A stretch of DNA of 64,000 nucleotides from an uncultured Caldilineaceae bacterium (GTDB lineage: Bacteria; Chloroflexota; Anaerolineae; Caldilineales; Caldilineaceae): NCBI GenBank assembly GCA_951812725.1, contig OX638330.1, positions 2,852,001-2,916,000 of the forward strand. Reading direction: 5' to 3'. Shown piece after piece: positions 8,584-18,089 of this stretch. Position 1 is the first letter of the stretch, and each line of letters starts with the position of its first letter. Under the pieces are notes generated by a model, which was not told where the DNA came from, ran no database searches, and saw only the letters and a program-made list of their open reading frames with translations. The position numbers were made by a program, and so were the translations under genes.

Positions 8584-9309
8584 CTATCTGGAGTCCGTTG
8601 CAGACAGGTTAGAGCTTGCGTTCAGGACTGCTTCCAATCGACCTAACCAGGTTCGAAAGTGCGGACACTCTCCGCGGATGGCATCAAGACCGATTTCCAA
8701 CGCGGCCAGTGTCCCCAACAGCGGCTTGCTATAGCCCGGCACAAGGTTTTCGACGCGCTTAGAAGGGGCGGTTTGGGGCGAGTCGTCGATCTCTTCCGGG
8801 CTTCCAAAGGCATCCCTGACGGCCTGGAACTGGCCGGCCAACGCGGGAGTGCCGATTCCCCGGCCAAAGGCGCGGCAGTCACTGAAGAGCATTGCCTCAT
8901 ACTCGTGCATCATCACGTACGGAACAAACCTTTCGCGTTTGAAGCCTTCCCCCATATGCTGAGTGACATCTTCCAGCAGAGCATTCTCGACAGTAGATGC
9001 TTTGGCTGCGTAGCCGGAAGTAGCGGAGGCATGGCGTCCAGGCCATGCGCTGGCACCGCTTTGCGGGAGTCCATAAAAGTCAACCATCGTGCTGACCAAG
9101 CAACCGGCGTCTTGCCTCAGATGATTGAGTATGCCTTTTCTAACCGCTGGCCAAGGCTTGATTCCGCCACGCCGGTCGCGCTGACGAGCGTTACCTACTA
9201 TGCGAGCACTTACCAGTGTGAATCCTTTGGAATAGAGGTATGGCGCGAGAAGCTCATTTACAAAACTCTCCTCTGTTTGGCCCTCTACGTGGATGAGCAG
9301 CCTGGTCAA
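8584..9309 (-). CDS. DUF4276 family protein (RloB/TOPRIM-like partner of the AAA ATPase)
   Basis: 241 residues. The N-terminus LLIHVEGQTEESFVNELLAPYL matches the DUF4276/RloB signature, a TOPRIM-like fold in which the Glu of VEGQTEE would bind metal; a second acidic motif, MVDFYGLP, follows near residue 75, and HEYEAMLFSD near 134 is the family's third block. Such proteins are commonly encoded beside AAA ATPases, as here: the ATPase stops 15 bp upstream. The start is TTG at 9309, nine bases after GGAG. The likely role is a nuclease or effector of a two-gene defence unit, by analogy with PARIS, AbiL and RloAB arrangements; this is inference. Confidence 0.75.
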   Translation of the reverse strand: MTRLLIHVEGQTEESFVNELLAPYLYSKGFTLVSARIVGNARQRDRRGGIKPWPAVRKGILNHLRQDAGCLVSTMVDFYGLPQSGASAWPGRHASATSGYAAKASTVENALLEDVTQHMGEGFKRERFVPYVMMHEYEAMLFSDCRAFGRGIGTPALAGQFQAVRDAFGSPEEIDDSPQTAPSKRVENLVPGYSKPLLGTLAALEIGLDAIRGECPHFRTWLGRLEAVLNASSNLSATDSR

Positions 9310-9324
9310 AGTTCGTGTCTCCAG

Positions 9325-10425
9325 CTACTCATGCGCGGGGCGGCCACCAAATTCGTTTTTCTCCCAGAGTTGGCCCAGGCTGTAGTCATGGAGCCAGTTC
9401 TTCAGGCTGCCTGCATCGAGGCGACTGAACTGCGTTTGACCTTCTACGCGGTCTGCCACTAGCACATCTTCTGGTTCAAAATGATCGAGAAGTAGTGACG
9501 ATTGTGTTGCGAGAATAACTTGCGTCTTGGTGGATGCCTGTTTTACGAGTGAAGCAAACAGCGTAATGGCATAGGGATGCAGCCCCAACTCCGGTTCGTC
9601 TATGATTACGATGGGAGGTCGAAGAGAATCCGGTTGGAGAAGTAGGGTGGCCAAGGCGATAAACCGCAAAGTGCCGTCGGAGAACGAAGCAGCGTCAAAA
9701 TAAGCGTCCGTTCCTTTATGTTTCCACTCCATGCGGATTGTGTCTTTGTTCAGAGCCAGCGGTTGGAGGAGAAAGTCATCGAAAAAGGGAGCGACGAGTC
9801 TGACGGTGCGACGGATCAGGTTGTATTCATTTTCGTGCTTCAGGCTTAAGAAATACAGAAATGCAGCCAGATTGGAAGCGTCTGGGCGGAGATAGCGGTT
9901 GTCATTGACGCTCGTGGTTTTCCGCATTCGGGAGGTGGAGCCTGCATCATGAAAGTGGTACAGACGCCAACTGTTCAAGAGACGTTGAACATTGTCAGCG
10001 TATCGAGGGACGTCGCTAAGGCTAATTCCGGCTTCGCCTCCTCGGCTCTTTAGTGGCTGCTCGACAGGCCTTCCATAACAAGGCCTGTCGCGAAAGTAAG
10101 CGGTTTCCTTGTAAGGCTGAAGCGCGTCATCATCGGTTGCCAGCAGCTGTAAGCGATACTGAAACCTTGCTTCTGCCAGGGAAACGTGTAAGGTCATCCC
10201 TTTGGTTGCCTGGGAACCAAAGTGAAGGATCCTGTCGGCCCCACCGGCGCGCTTAACGTACTCCTGGAGTCTTCCGAATCGGATCTCATGCAAAAACGAA
10301 AACACGTCCAAGAAATTTGACTTGCCTGACCCGTTTGGACCAATCAAGACGTTCATCGGACCGAGTTGCAACTCGCTAATTGACCCTATGCTCTTGAAAC
10401 CCTCCACAGTTATGCTGTCAAGCAC
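9325..10425 (-). CDS. AAA ATPase of the ABC/OLD type (AAA_21, RecF/SMC-like)
   Basis: 366 residues: MLDSITVEGFKSIGS opening as in RecF/OLD/SMC-like ATPases, Walker A GPNGSGKS at 29-36, a long central lid of about 180 residues, FSDGTLRFIALA signature near 262, Walker B IVIIDEPELGLHP near 286 with the D-loop, and the H-switch region QVILATQSSLLLDHF. The overall plan is that of defence ATPases such as AriA, RloA and AbiLi. It begins with GTG at 10425, seven bases after GGAGGAG, only 3 bp past the thioesterase stop, and is followed by its DUF4276 partner. Confidence 0.85.
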   Translation of the reverse strand: MLDSITVEGFKSIGSISELQLGPMNVLIGPNGSGKSNFLDVFSFLHEIRFGRLQEYVKRAGGADRILHFGSQATKGMTLHVSLAEARFQYRLQLLATDDDALQPYKETAYFRDRPCYGRPVEQPLKSRGGEAGISLSDVPRYADNVQRLLNSWRLYHFHDAGSTSRMRKTTSVNDNRYLRPDASNLAAFLYFLSLKHENEYNLIRRTVRLVAPFFDDFLLQPLALNKDTIRMEWKHKGTDAYFDAASFSDGTLRFIALATLLLQPDSLRPPIVIIDEPELGLHPYAITLFASLVKQASTKTQVILATQSSLLLDHFEPEDVLVADRVEGQTQFSRLDAGSLKNWLHDYSLGQLWEKNEFGGRPAHE

Positions 10426-10428
10426 AGT

Positions 10429-10917
10429 TCACTCCTCCTCCGCGTACAACCGCCAACCTGGTAGTTCCACTTCCGGGCCGGAAATGGCGCTGAGGGGCAG
10501 CTTCAGGAACTTGCCTTCGGCGCGCACGGCGACTGTGTCGTCGGGGAGATAGATTTCGCCGCTGCCAGTGAACATACGCCGGTTTTGGGTGAGGACACGG
10601 CCGCGGGCGCTGATTTCCGCTTCGAGCGGAACGGGCTGCAAGAACCGTGTATTCAGCTCGGCGGTGATGCCCCATCTCTCCACGTCGACGCCTGAACCGT
10701 AGTTGATGGCGCGGGCGATGGTTTCGTCGAGGACGCCGGTGAGGACGCCACCGTGCATGCGCCCCGGGTAGCCCTGGTGGCAGTGCTGCCCAGAGAAGCG
10801 GGCCAGGATTTCAGCGTCTCCTTGGGCGGTTACAGTCTCATAGAATCGCACTTTCACGCCGGCAATGTTCTTCAGGCCGCAGACAAAACAGTAGGAGCTA
10901 TTGGGTTGCTTCTGCAT
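10429..10917 (-). CDS. PaaI-like hotdog-fold acyl-CoA thioesterase
   Basis: 162 residues in the single-hotdog PaaI/4HBT family. NSSYCFVCGLKN opens the domain (the paired Cys is typical of this subgroup), then HQGYPGRMHGGVLTGVLDETIARA carries the HGG-x-D catalytic segment around 58-78. It probably hydrolyses acyl-CoA esters, perhaps removing stalled intermediates of the methylmalonyl-CoA branch. The frame is open to 10971, but the ATG at 10917 shares one base with the mutase stop (TAATG) and gives a family-length product, so it was preferred. Confidence 0.82.
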   Translation of the reverse strand: MQKQPNSSYCFVCGLKNIAGVKVRFYETVTAQGDAEILARFSGQHCHQGYPGRMHGGVLTGVLDETIARAINYGSGVDVERWGITAELNTRFLQPVPLEAEISARGRVLTQNRRMFTGSGEIYLPDDTVAVRAEGKFLKLPLSAISGPEVELPGWRLYAEEE

Positions 10918-12653
10918 TATACCCAGCTTGTCGGTTGATATTCGCCGAAGACTGCCCTGAGCGTGTCGCAAATTTCGCCTACGGTGGCATCGTTTTCGAC
11001 GGCTTCCACGAAGAGGGGCATCAGCGGCTCGTCGGCAGCGCGGGCGGCTTGTTCTATGCGCTGCAGTACTGCGGAGACTTTAGCCTGATCGCGGGTAGCG
11101 CGCAGGGAGGCCAGCGCGGCGATCTGCTCGTTTTGCACGGCCTCGTCGACGTTCAGTGTTTCTTCCGGGATGCCAGCTCCACCCTGGTAGCTGTTGACGC
11201 CGACAACTGTTTGTGCGCCGCTTTCGACAGCTCTCATTGTGACGTAGGCCGACTCCTGTATTTCCCGCTGGATGAAACCGTCGGCGACAGCCTGCATTGC
11301 GCCGCCCAATTCGTCGATACGTTCGAGGTAGTCGCAGGCCTGGCGTTCGATTTCGTCGGTCAGCCATTCGATGTAGTAGCTGCCCCCAAGCGGGTCGACG
11401 ACGTCGGCCACGCCGCTCTCGCCGGCCAGAATCTGCTGGGTGCGCAATGCGATTTCGACGGCCTTTTCGGTTGGCAGTGCGAGGGCCTCGTCCTTGGAAT
11501 TGGTGTGCAAACTCTGGGTGCCGCCGAGTATTGCGGCCAGGGCCTGAACCGTTACGCGGACAATGTTGTTATCAGGTTGTTGCGTCGTCAAGGTGCTGCC
11601 ACCGGTCTGGGTGTGGAAGCGCAGCAGCCAGCTCTTTGGGTCTGTGGCCCCGAATCGTTGCCGCATCAGCTTTGCCCACAGGCGACGGGCGGCGCGAAAC
11701 TTGGCTACCTCCTCGAGGAAGTCGTTATGCGCATTGAAGAAGAAACTTATCTGGGACGAAAAACGGTCGACGTCAAGTCCGACTTTAATCGCCTGTTGCA
11801 CGTATTCGACGGCATTAGCCAACGTGAAAGCCACTTCCTGGACGGCGCTGCTACCGGCTTCACGGATATGGTAGCCGCTGACTGAAATGGTATTCCATCT
11901 GGGCACGTGGACGGCACAGTAGCGGAACAGATCGGTCATGAGACGCATTGAAGGCAGGGGTGGGAAGATGTAGGTGCCGCGGGCAATGTACTCCTTCAGT
12001 ATGTCGTTCTGGACAGTGCCCCTCAGCTGCGCCAGCGGTACGCCCTGCTCCTTTGCGACTGCGACTACCATGGCCAGGAGGATGGCAGCGGGCGCATTTA
12101 TCGTCATGCTGACGCTAACTTTGTCCAGAGGGATACCTTGCAGAAGGGTGCGCATGTCCTGCAGGCTGCTGATGGAGACACCTACTTTGCCTACCTCGCC
12201 CAGGGCGAGATCGTGGTCGGCGTCGTAGCCAATCTGGGTGGGGAGATCGAAGGCAACGGAAAGACCGGTCTGCCCCTGGTCGATCAGGTAGTGGTAGCGC
12301 TGGTTGCTTTCTGAAGCCGAGCCGAAGCCGGCGTACTGGCGCATGGTCCAGAGGCGGCCGCGATACATATTGGGCTGGACGCCGCGGGTGAAGGGGAACT
12401 CGCCGGGGAAGCCCAATTTCTGCAGGTATTCAGCGGCGACTTCATCGGTTGTTGCCTCTTCGGAGGGTGTGTAGAGGGGTTGGACGACGATAGAAGGGCT
12501 GCTGGTCGTGAAACGCTCTTTTCGTTCGGGGAACCGCCGCACCACCGGGGTCAGCGTATTCTCCTGCCAGGCCTGTTTCAGATTGGTCAGCTTGTTGGGG
12601 AAGGGGGGCTTCTGCAAGCTTTTGGCTTGCGGCTTTCTTTTGGGTTCAGCCAT
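10917..12653 (-). CDS. Methylmalonyl-CoA mutase family protein, large (catalytic) subunit
   Basis: Adenosylcobalamin-dependent isomerisation of (R)-methylmalonyl-CoA to succinyl-CoA. 578 residues covering only the substrate-binding TIM-barrel: [22 protein letters not shown] near 90-110, [24 protein letters not shown], the [16 protein letters not shown] segment near 365 and [19 protein letters not shown]. There is no C-terminal B12-binding domain (no DxHxxG), so a separate cobalamin subunit is required and is not in this window. Because related ethylmalonyl- and hydroxyisobutyryl-CoA mutases share this layout, substrate rests on the nearby epimerase. It lies 40 bp downstream of recR. Confidence 0.88.
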   Translation of the reverse strand: MAEPKRKPQAKSLQKPPFPNKLTNLKQAWQENTLTPVVRRFPERKERFTTSSPSIVVQPLYTPSEEATTDEVAAEYLQKLGFPGEFPFTRGVQPNMYRGRLWTMRQYAGFGSASESNQRYHYLIDQGQTGLSVAFDLPTQIGYDADHDLALGEVGKVGVSISSLQDMRTLLQGIPLDKVSVSMTINAPAAILLAMVVAVAKEQGVPLAQLRGTVQNDILKEYIARGTYIFPPLPSMRLMTDLFRYCAVHVPRWNTISVSGYHIREAGSSAVQEVAFTLANAVEYVQQAIKVGLDVDRFSSQISFFFNAHNDFLEEVAKFRAARRLWAKLMRQRFGATDPKSWLLRFHTQTGGSTLTTQQPDNNIVRVTVQALAAILGGTQSLHTNSKDEALALPTEKAVEIALRTQQILAGESGVADVVDPLGGSYYIEWLTDEIERQACDYLERIDELGGAMQAVADGFIQREIQESAYVTMRAVESGAQTVVGVNSYQGGAGIPEETLNVDEAVQNEQIAALASLRATRDQAKVSAVLQRIEQAARAADEPLMPLFVEAVENDATVGEICDTLRAVFGEYQPTSWV

Positions 12654-12693
12654 CTCGATACACCTTCTTGGCGGGCAGCACAGGCGGCGCCTT

Positions 12694-13320
12694 CTACATT
12701 TCCAGGCGGCCAGCCAGCGCGTTGCTAAGGGTCATTTCATCGGCATATTCGAGATCGCCGCCGGTGGGCAGGCCGCGTGCCAGACGGGTTACGCGTACGC
12801 CCAGTGGCTTTATGAGCCTGGCAATGTACATCGCCGTGGCTTCGCCTTCAAGGTTTGGGTTGGTGGCCACCAGGAGTTCCCGCGTCTCACCGGCATCAAC
12901 CGGATCGCTGGAGAGGCCGCGCTGCAGCCGAGAAAGTAGTTCCCGGAGCTTCAGGTCGTCAGGCCCGATTCCTTCCACTGGCGAGATCGCGCCGTGCAAG
13001 ACGTGATAAAGTCCATGGAAGGTTCCCGTGCGCTCAATAGCCTGGACGTCGAGCGGCTCCTCGACCACACAGATGATCGAACTGTCGCGTTGTTCACTGT
13101 CGCAGATGACGCAGGGGTCGCTGTCGGCAATGTTGTGGCAGACGCCGCAAAAGAGTGTATTCGCTTTTAGCTCCTGTAGAGCGGCCGCCAAGGAGAGCGC
13201 TATTTCCTCATCGCTTCGGAGGAGGAAATAGGCCAGACGAGAGGCGGACTTTGGTCCGATGCCCGGCAAGCGGCTGAAGGCGTCGATCAGATTTGTGACT
13301 GGCTGAGCAAGCGGCTGCAT
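12694..13320 (-). CDS. recR: Recombination protein RecR
   Basis: RecR acts with RecO and RecF to load RecA at gaps. 208 residues in the normal order: helix-hairpin-helix [13 protein letters not shown] at 18-30, a C4 zinc finger (Cys 58, 61, 70, 73), then the TOPRIM domain from about 82 ([14 protein letters not shown]) to 175, ending with the Walker-like [18 protein letters not shown] motif typical of RecR. ATG at 13320, 9 bp after ybaB, in the widespread dnaX-ybaB-recR order. Confidence 0.96.
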   Translation of the reverse strand: MQPLAQPVTNLIDAFSRLPGIGPKSASRLAYFLLRSDEEIALSLAAALQELKANTLFCGVCHNIADSDPCVICDSEQRDSSIICVVEEPLDVQAIERTGTFHGLYHVLHGAISPVEGIGPDDLKLRELLSRLQRGLSSDPVDAGETRELLVATNPNLEGEATAMYIARLIKPLGVRVTRLARGLPTGGDLEYADEMTLSNALAGRLEM

Positions 13321-13329
13321 TGGGTGATC

Positions 13330-13740
13330 CTAGAATCCCAGGCCTGGGATATTGAGCCCATCGGTGAATCCGCCCATGCGGTCCTCAGTCAGAGATTTGA
13401 CTTTTTCTGAGGCATCGCCAATGGCGGCCATCAGCATGTCTTCCAGCATTTCCACGTCTTCGGGATCGACGACCTCCGGTTTGATGCGCAGCGCCTGCAC
13501 GGCTTGATGTCCGTCCATGTCCACTTCGACCATACCGCCGCCGGCGCTGCCGGTCACAATTTCCTCGGCGAGTTCTTCCTGGGCCTTTTCCATGTCCCCT
13601 TGCATTTTGCGCACGCGTGCAGCGAGGTCGCCGCCCATGCCGCCGCCGCCCATCCCTCCACCGGCGGGAAGACCAGCTGCGCCGCCGCCAAACGGATTGG
13701 CGCCGCTTCTGGTTCTGCGATTTCTTTTCTTTTTTGCCAT
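13330..13740 (-). CDS. YbaB/EbfC family nucleoid-associated protein
   Basis: Small DNA-binding protein that often accompanies recR and dnaX. 136 residues: a K/R-rich start, a Gly-rich stretch (residues 17-38) that is longer than usual, then the canonical core RVRKMQGDMEKAQEELAEEIVTGSAGGGMVEVDMDG and the C-terminal helix. Two in-frame ATGs exist; the one at 13740 was chosen because GGGAG sits nine bases before it, while the one at 13755 has no such site. The Gly-rich insert may form a flexible tail. Confidence 0.9.
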   Translation of the reverse strand: MAKKKRNRRTRSGANPFGGGAAGLPAGGGMGGGGMGGDLAARVRKMQGDMEKAQEELAEEIVTGSAGGGMVEVDMDGHQAVQALRIKPEVVDPEDVEMLEDMLMAAIGDASEKVKSLTEDRMGGFTDGLNIPGLGF

Positions 13741-13790
13741 AGAATTCACTCCCATTTCGAAATCATTAGATGTGCAAAGAGGTCGGTTCG

Positions 13791-15422
13791 TCAGCGACGG
13801 CCGTCACTGACCTTGGCGCCCAGCTCCGAGACCGCGTACTCTAACAGTGGGTCCTGCCCGTCTGCAGACGCTTCCTCTACTGCCCGTCCTGCGGCTGTGG
13901 GAATCGTAGCTTGTTCGCCGCTTTGGCAGATGATAGATACCTGCTGGCCGAGGATTTCGGACAAGATGACGGCGACGGAATCCTTTGTTTTGGCCTCGGA
14001 AATCACGCCGAGCGTAAACGAATTATTGCCAAAAGCCATGGCGACGGAGTCACCGCCGATAGCAAGATCCCTGATGGAGCGCAGCGATGCCTGTTCCTTT
14101 GGTCCACACCGTTCGCGAACGGTATTCAGGAATCGGTCCCAGTTCTCTCTCAGCCGCTGGGTTGCCTGTGCGTCCAAGGGTGTGGTTTCTTTTTTTTCGG
14201 CAACGGGACTGCTGGAGGCCCCAGTCTTGGGCTGAGCGGAACTCTTTTGCTTGGCCGGCGGCGTGGGCGCGGCCGGTTGGGAAAGTGTTTGGGCAGGCGC
14301 TGGCGTGGCGAATTGCTGGGGTTCGCCCTCAATGACCTCGACGAGCGCCAATTCCAGGGGGAGTTGGGGCTGGAATCCGCCCTTGAGTTCAGACATGGCT
14401 TTGCTGAACCGTTTGATGGCCCAGAGCGTCTCCGACTTGGACAAATCCTTGGCCTGCCGCTGCAAAGTCTGCACAGTATCCGGTGCGGAATCTTCGAGGA
14501 GGGCGCTATCGCCGACCATCTGGACGAGCATTACGCCGCGAAGATGTTCGATGACCTGCGCGGCGAATTCATTCAGACTGCCGCCCTGCAGAAGGAGGTC
14601 ATGGATAAGTTGCAGTCCCGCGGATACATCTTTGGATGCGAGAGCTTCGACAAATGCAGCCACGGTAGCGGTAGCAACACTGCCCAGCACCTGTTGGACT
14701 TGCTCCAAAGAGATTGCAGGGCTTTCCTCGGTTGAGGCGGTTGCGCCGTAACTGGTCATCTGGTCCAGAAGGCTGACGGCATCGCGCATGCAGCCTTGTG
14801 CGCTGCGGGCGATGGCGAAGACAGCGGCTTCCTGCACTTGAAATCCCTCTTCTGCGGCGATGAAAGTCAGATGTGCGGCAATTTCGGCCACAGGGATGCG
14901 GCGGAAATCGAAGCGCTGGCAGCGGCTGAGGACGGTTGCGGGAATGCGGTGCGGTTCGGTAGTCGCTAAGACGAAACGCACGTAAGGGGGAGGTTCTTCC
15001 AGTGTTTTTAGGAGGGCGTTGAATGCGCTGGCGCTGAGCATATGCACTTCGTCGATGATGTAGATCTTGAAGCGGGACTCGCTGGGCTGGAAGCCGACTT
15101 TGTCGCGCAGTTCCCGCACATCGTCGACGCTGTTATTGCTGGCGGCGTCGATTTCGATCAGGTCCAACATGCGACCTTGGTTGATGGCGGTACAGTGGCT
15201 GCAACGGTTGCAGGGCTGACTGTTTTCATCGGTGCAGTTCAGGGCTTTGGCGAGGATACGGGCGGTGGAAGTCTTACCGGTGCCACGCGGGCCTGCAAAC
15301 AGATAGGCGTGGGCCACGCGGCCATCGCGCAGGGCATTTAGCAGGGTGGTAGTTACGTGTTCCTGGCCCACTACTTGATCGAAAGTTTGGCTGCGCCACT
15401 TGCGATATAACGCCTGTGCCAT
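13791..15422 (-). CDS. dnaX: DNA polymerase III subunits gamma/tau
   Basis: Clamp-loader ATPase of the replicative polymerase. 543 residues: Walker A GPRGTGKT at 44-51, zinc-binding Cys 63, 71, 74, 77 (CNRCSHC), Walker B IYIIDEVHML, the SRC arginine-finger region VLSRCQRFDF, domain III to about 350, and a low-complexity P/A/K linker followed by a C-terminal tau-like region. The frame is open to 15527 but the ATG at 15422 gives the classic MAQALYRKWRS start, nine bases after AGGAG. I see no obvious slippery run for programmed frameshifting. Confidence 0.96.
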   Translation of the reverse strand: MAQALYRKWRSQTFDQVVGQEHVTTTLLNALRDGRVAHAYLFAGPRGTGKTSTARILAKALNCTDENSQPCNRCSHCTAINQGRMLDLIEIDAASNNSVDDVRELRDKVGFQPSESRFKIYIIDEVHMLSASAFNALLKTLEEPPPYVRFVLATTEPHRIPATVLSRCQRFDFRRIPVAEIAAHLTFIAAEEGFQVQEAAVFAIARSAQGCMRDAVSLLDQMTSYGATASTEESPAISLEQVQQVLGSVATATVAAFVEALASKDVSAGLQLIHDLLLQGGSLNEFAAQVIEHLRGVMLVQMVGDSALLEDSAPDTVQTLQRQAKDLSKSETLWAIKRFSKAMSELKGGFQPQLPLELALVEVIEGEPQQFATPAPAQTLSQPAAPTPPAKQKSSAQPKTGASSSPVAEKKETTPLDAQATQRLRENWDRFLNTVRERCGPKEQASLRSIRDLAIGGDSVAMAFGNNSFTLGVISEAKTKDSVAVILSEILGQQVSIICQSGEQATIPTAAGRAVEEASADGQDPLLEYAVSELGAKVSDGRR

Positions 15423-15498
15423 GTTGGCTTGCTCCTGCGGAGCCGTAGGACCGGAGAGGATTCTCGGCCGCAAAACACGCTGTCTTGCGTCCCAAATC

Positions 15499-15527
15499 AG
15501 TCTACCATCTGGCAGAACCAGAAGCAA
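15499..15527 (-). promoter_or_regulatory. Putative promoter of the dnaX operon
   Basis: Minus strand: -35 TTGCTT (15527-15522), 17-base spacer, -10 TAGACT (15504-15499). The predicted leader to the dnaX ATG is about 70 bases. Confidence 0.45.
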
Positions 15528-15560
15528 ACGGACCTGTAATTTTTCACGTGGTATACTTCA

Positions 15561-17150
15561 ATGATGAGCAATAAAATCATTAACTCATTTCAGGCGAGGC
15601 GGCTGGTCGAAGAGGCGGTCGCGGGGCTGGCCAATCTGTCTTCGGATGCGGAGCTGATGGAGGAGGTGGAGAAGATCGCACGCGATCACGCGCCTTCGAT
15701 GGTCCTGCCGGCGATTCGCAGGCATTTGAACACCGGAAGCAGCCAGATGCGGGGCGGGTTGGGCCGTCTGGCGGCGTTGATATCGGGTCGGGAAGTCGTT
15801 GAGATGCTGCGGAAAGAGGCCGGCCGACGAGACAACCCCACACAGACTCGACTGACGGCTGCCATGATCCTGGAAAGGTTCCTTCAGGTTGAGGTGTCAG
15901 CGGGCCTGATGGGCGATCTCAGAGACCCGAACCTGATCGTGATGCAGAGCCTGCAGGAGGCGGTGGAGGAGGCGCGGACCAACCGGCATGTCTTGCTGGA
16001 ATATGTGCGACAGATGCGGCAGGAAAGCCAGGATGTTGCTTTTCTGGTTCTTGATCTTATCGGCCAGTTGGCTGAAGCAGACCGGCCGGAGCTGCTGCGG
16101 CTGATAGCTTACGATGCCCGCACACCTGTGGCGGAGGCCGCCTTGGGCCAGTTGGGGGCGCTGCGGGGCAGCGAGGTTGGGGCGCAGAGCGCGGCCGCGT
16201 TGCACACGCTCCAGGCCAGCTTGCGGCCGGAACTCGCGCAGGCGGCGTCGCGGCATTTGCGGAAGCTGAAAATGGCAGGGGTACGTTGGGATGCGATCCC
16301 GGCAGACGATTGGTGGGCGCTCATTTCCCCCTGTGATTTTCAGGGAACTCAGCACCTCTGGTTTCTGAGGAACGGGAGTGGGCCTGATTGCGATTTGATC
16401 GGTCTGCGCATTAACAGGGTGGCAGGTATTCTCGAAGGTTTCGGCGGCGAAAATGTGGACAGCCAGAATCTGCCGGCAAGGCGGCAGGTTGGCGAGATGC
16501 TGTCGATTTCACTTACTCCTGGAGAGAGCGCGGTCTTTCTTAGCATCCCTTACTGGTATGGACGCCAGTGCTTGCAACATTGTTTAGAGAGGCACTGGCG
16601 GGCGTCCTCCCGAACATTACCAGAGGAGTTCACACTTTTTTGCCCATCGATTCTTGCGCACAGTCTTGAAACGACTTCGCCTCAACTCTCTTCATTGCTC
16701 GCTTCAGGCCCGGAGCTGTGGGCCCAGGAAGATACAGATTTGTCGCAGGTAACGATGATGCTGCTTGGTCATCCGGCTATGGCTGGCTGGGTTTTTTCGA
16801 CAGGAAATATTGGTGAGGACCACAGTAGACCGGGTGGACGGGCGCCGGGGAGTGCAGGGGATCGAACCGGATTGCAGCCTTTGGCCAGTCTGCCAGTGGA
16901 AGAGTTGGAGAAGCTGGCGCGCTCGATTGTAACTGAAGAGATCCCGCAAGAACTAGCCGAGCAGTTGCGGGAGGCGTTGCTGGCCCAGGCGGGTTGGATG
17001 CACTTCGCCGGACACCAGGGCTTTGCGCGCCACGCGGTATTGATCGCCGAGAGTCTGCGCCACGAGCCCTTTCACGGTCATCCTCTACTGCTGCGAATGA
17101 TTGCACTCGGGTTCATTCGTAGCGAGGGGGAGGGCGGCGCGTCAGGCTAG
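15561..17150 (+). CDS. Hypothetical protein with N-terminal helical (HEAT-like) repeats
   Basis: 529 residues, not recognised as a named family. The first 230 residues are a run of amphipathic helices with spacing like HEAT/ARM repeats (for example the segments around 35-60, 85-105, 135-165 and 180-225, each ending with a short loop). Residues 230-370 are mixed beta/alpha with several Trp and aromatic residues and no motif I know. A Gly/Pro linker at about 415-440 leads to a helical C-terminal domain with an LPVEELEKLARSIV opening. No signal peptide or membrane segment. It is divergent from dnaX and has no co-transcribed partner. Confidence 0.7.
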   Translation: MMSNKIINSFQARRLVEEAVAGLANLSSDAELMEEVEKIARDHAPSMVLPAIRRHLNTGSSQMRGGLGRLAALISGREVVEMLRKEAGRRDNPTQTRLTAAMILERFLQVEVSAGLMGDLRDPNLIVMQSLQEAVEEARTNRHVLLEYVRQMRQESQDVAFLVLDLIGQLAEADRPELLRLIAYDARTPVAEAALGQLGALRGSEVGAQSAAALHTLQASLRPELAQAASRHLRKLKMAGVRWDAIPADDWWALISPCDFQGTQHLWFLRNGSGPDCDLIGLRINRVAGILEGFGGENVDSQNLPARRQVGEMLSISLTPGESAVFLSIPYWYGRQCLQHCLERHWRASSRTLPEEFTLFCPSILAHSLETTSPQLSSLLASGPELWAQEDTDLSQVTMMLLGHPAMAGWVFSTGNIGEDHSRPGGRAPGSAGDRTGLQPLASLPVEELEKLARSIVTEEIPQELAEQLREALLAQAGWMHFAGHQGFARHAVLIAESLRHEPFHGHPLLLRMIALGFIRSEGEGGASG

Positions 17151-17217
17151 CCGGCGAGTGGCAGGCAGGGGATCCTACGAGTCCTGATGGGATCTCAGGC
17201 AAGACTCGCTGGCTAGC
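17146..17217 (+). terminator. Long inverted repeat at the 3' end of the helical-repeat gene
   Basis: Arms 17146-17159 and 17204-17217 are complementary over 14 bases with one G-T mismatch, enclosing 44 bases that themselves contain GGATCC/GATC palindromes. It overlaps the stop codon and could act as a rho-independent-like 3' structure, although no T-run follows. Confidence 0.4.
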
Positions 17218-18089
17218 GTCCAAGAGTAGCAGATCGTCAGACTCCCTTCTCCGTCGAACGACAGGACTTTTGCCCTGCTGCAGCCAGTTTTGCCGCGCTG
17301 TTCGGTTAAACAGTTCAGACGCGGTACATTCTCTATTTTTTCCATGTGAAGTGACTCCTGTGATTCCCTTTTCTTGACGGGAGAAGGGTTTCACAGGTAA
17401 AATGAAGTCAAGTTCCATTGCACAGTAGATTCCTTGTTTGCCTCTAGGTCAGAGGCGGCCAGGACGTGATTGCTCGTAAGAGCGACAGTAGCCAGATGCA
17501 GGCATACAACGCCGTATGAAGCATATTGGGCTCTTTGCATTTCCTTCCTCGCCAGCTAGAGAGACGTATGTCGCTGCCTGGGTTCAGGTGGCGATACAGA
17601 ATCCATTAGACTGCCATTCTATTAACCCCTGGCCAACTGCTCCAGGGCACGTACCGATCTGACCTGTCCATAGTGACGGGTTTTTTGTCATGCTTTAGAG
17701 GCGTCGATTTGCGGTTTGTCATTGGATTTTGGCGAGGCTGTGCGGAACTTCGCCTGAAGGCTGACATGTCCTTCGTTGAGGGACGTTCCGAAGTGTTTGG
17801 AAACTGGATCAGGAGGAGGGCTCGTCTGCCAAATTCACTTGCGATCGTAGTTGGGCAAAACATTTACAACGATGGCGAAAGTTTGCCATTTACTGAGGGC
17901 TGAGTAAAATAAGGATTTCGCATTTCCGAAAATTGTGGAGGTTTATCGTTCATTTTCCGATCTTCGAGATGCCGCATCAGAGGCAAGGCTAGGAGCCGCA
18001 TTCTCACGACACGGTATGTTGTTGACGGGAAGTATCCGGAAGAGTAATTGGCCAGGGTTCGTAGCGGGCCATCCAGGGGAGAAGCGTCG
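17151..18089. other. Gene-poor spacer upstream of the first FRG gene
   Basis: About 940 bases with only short frames on both strands, none with recognisable protein features or a convincing ribosome-binding site. Apart from the inverted repeat at its left end, I see no tRNA, known regulatory RNA or repeat copy. Base composition becomes visibly more AT-rich towards the FRG gene. Confidence 0.5.

Noticed and set aside
10935..11885. Long open frame (about 316 codons) on the plus strand opposite the methylmalonyl-CoA mutase gene
   Set aside because: It is a shadow of a strongly conserved gene on the other strand, has no family resemblance, and reflects GC-skewed codon use of the true gene.
17151..18089. 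Remnant of an insertion sequence or attachment site bordering the FRG island
   Set aside because: The 14-bp inverted repeat at 17146-17217 lacks a second copy at the other end of the island; no transposase, integrase or tRNA gene was found.
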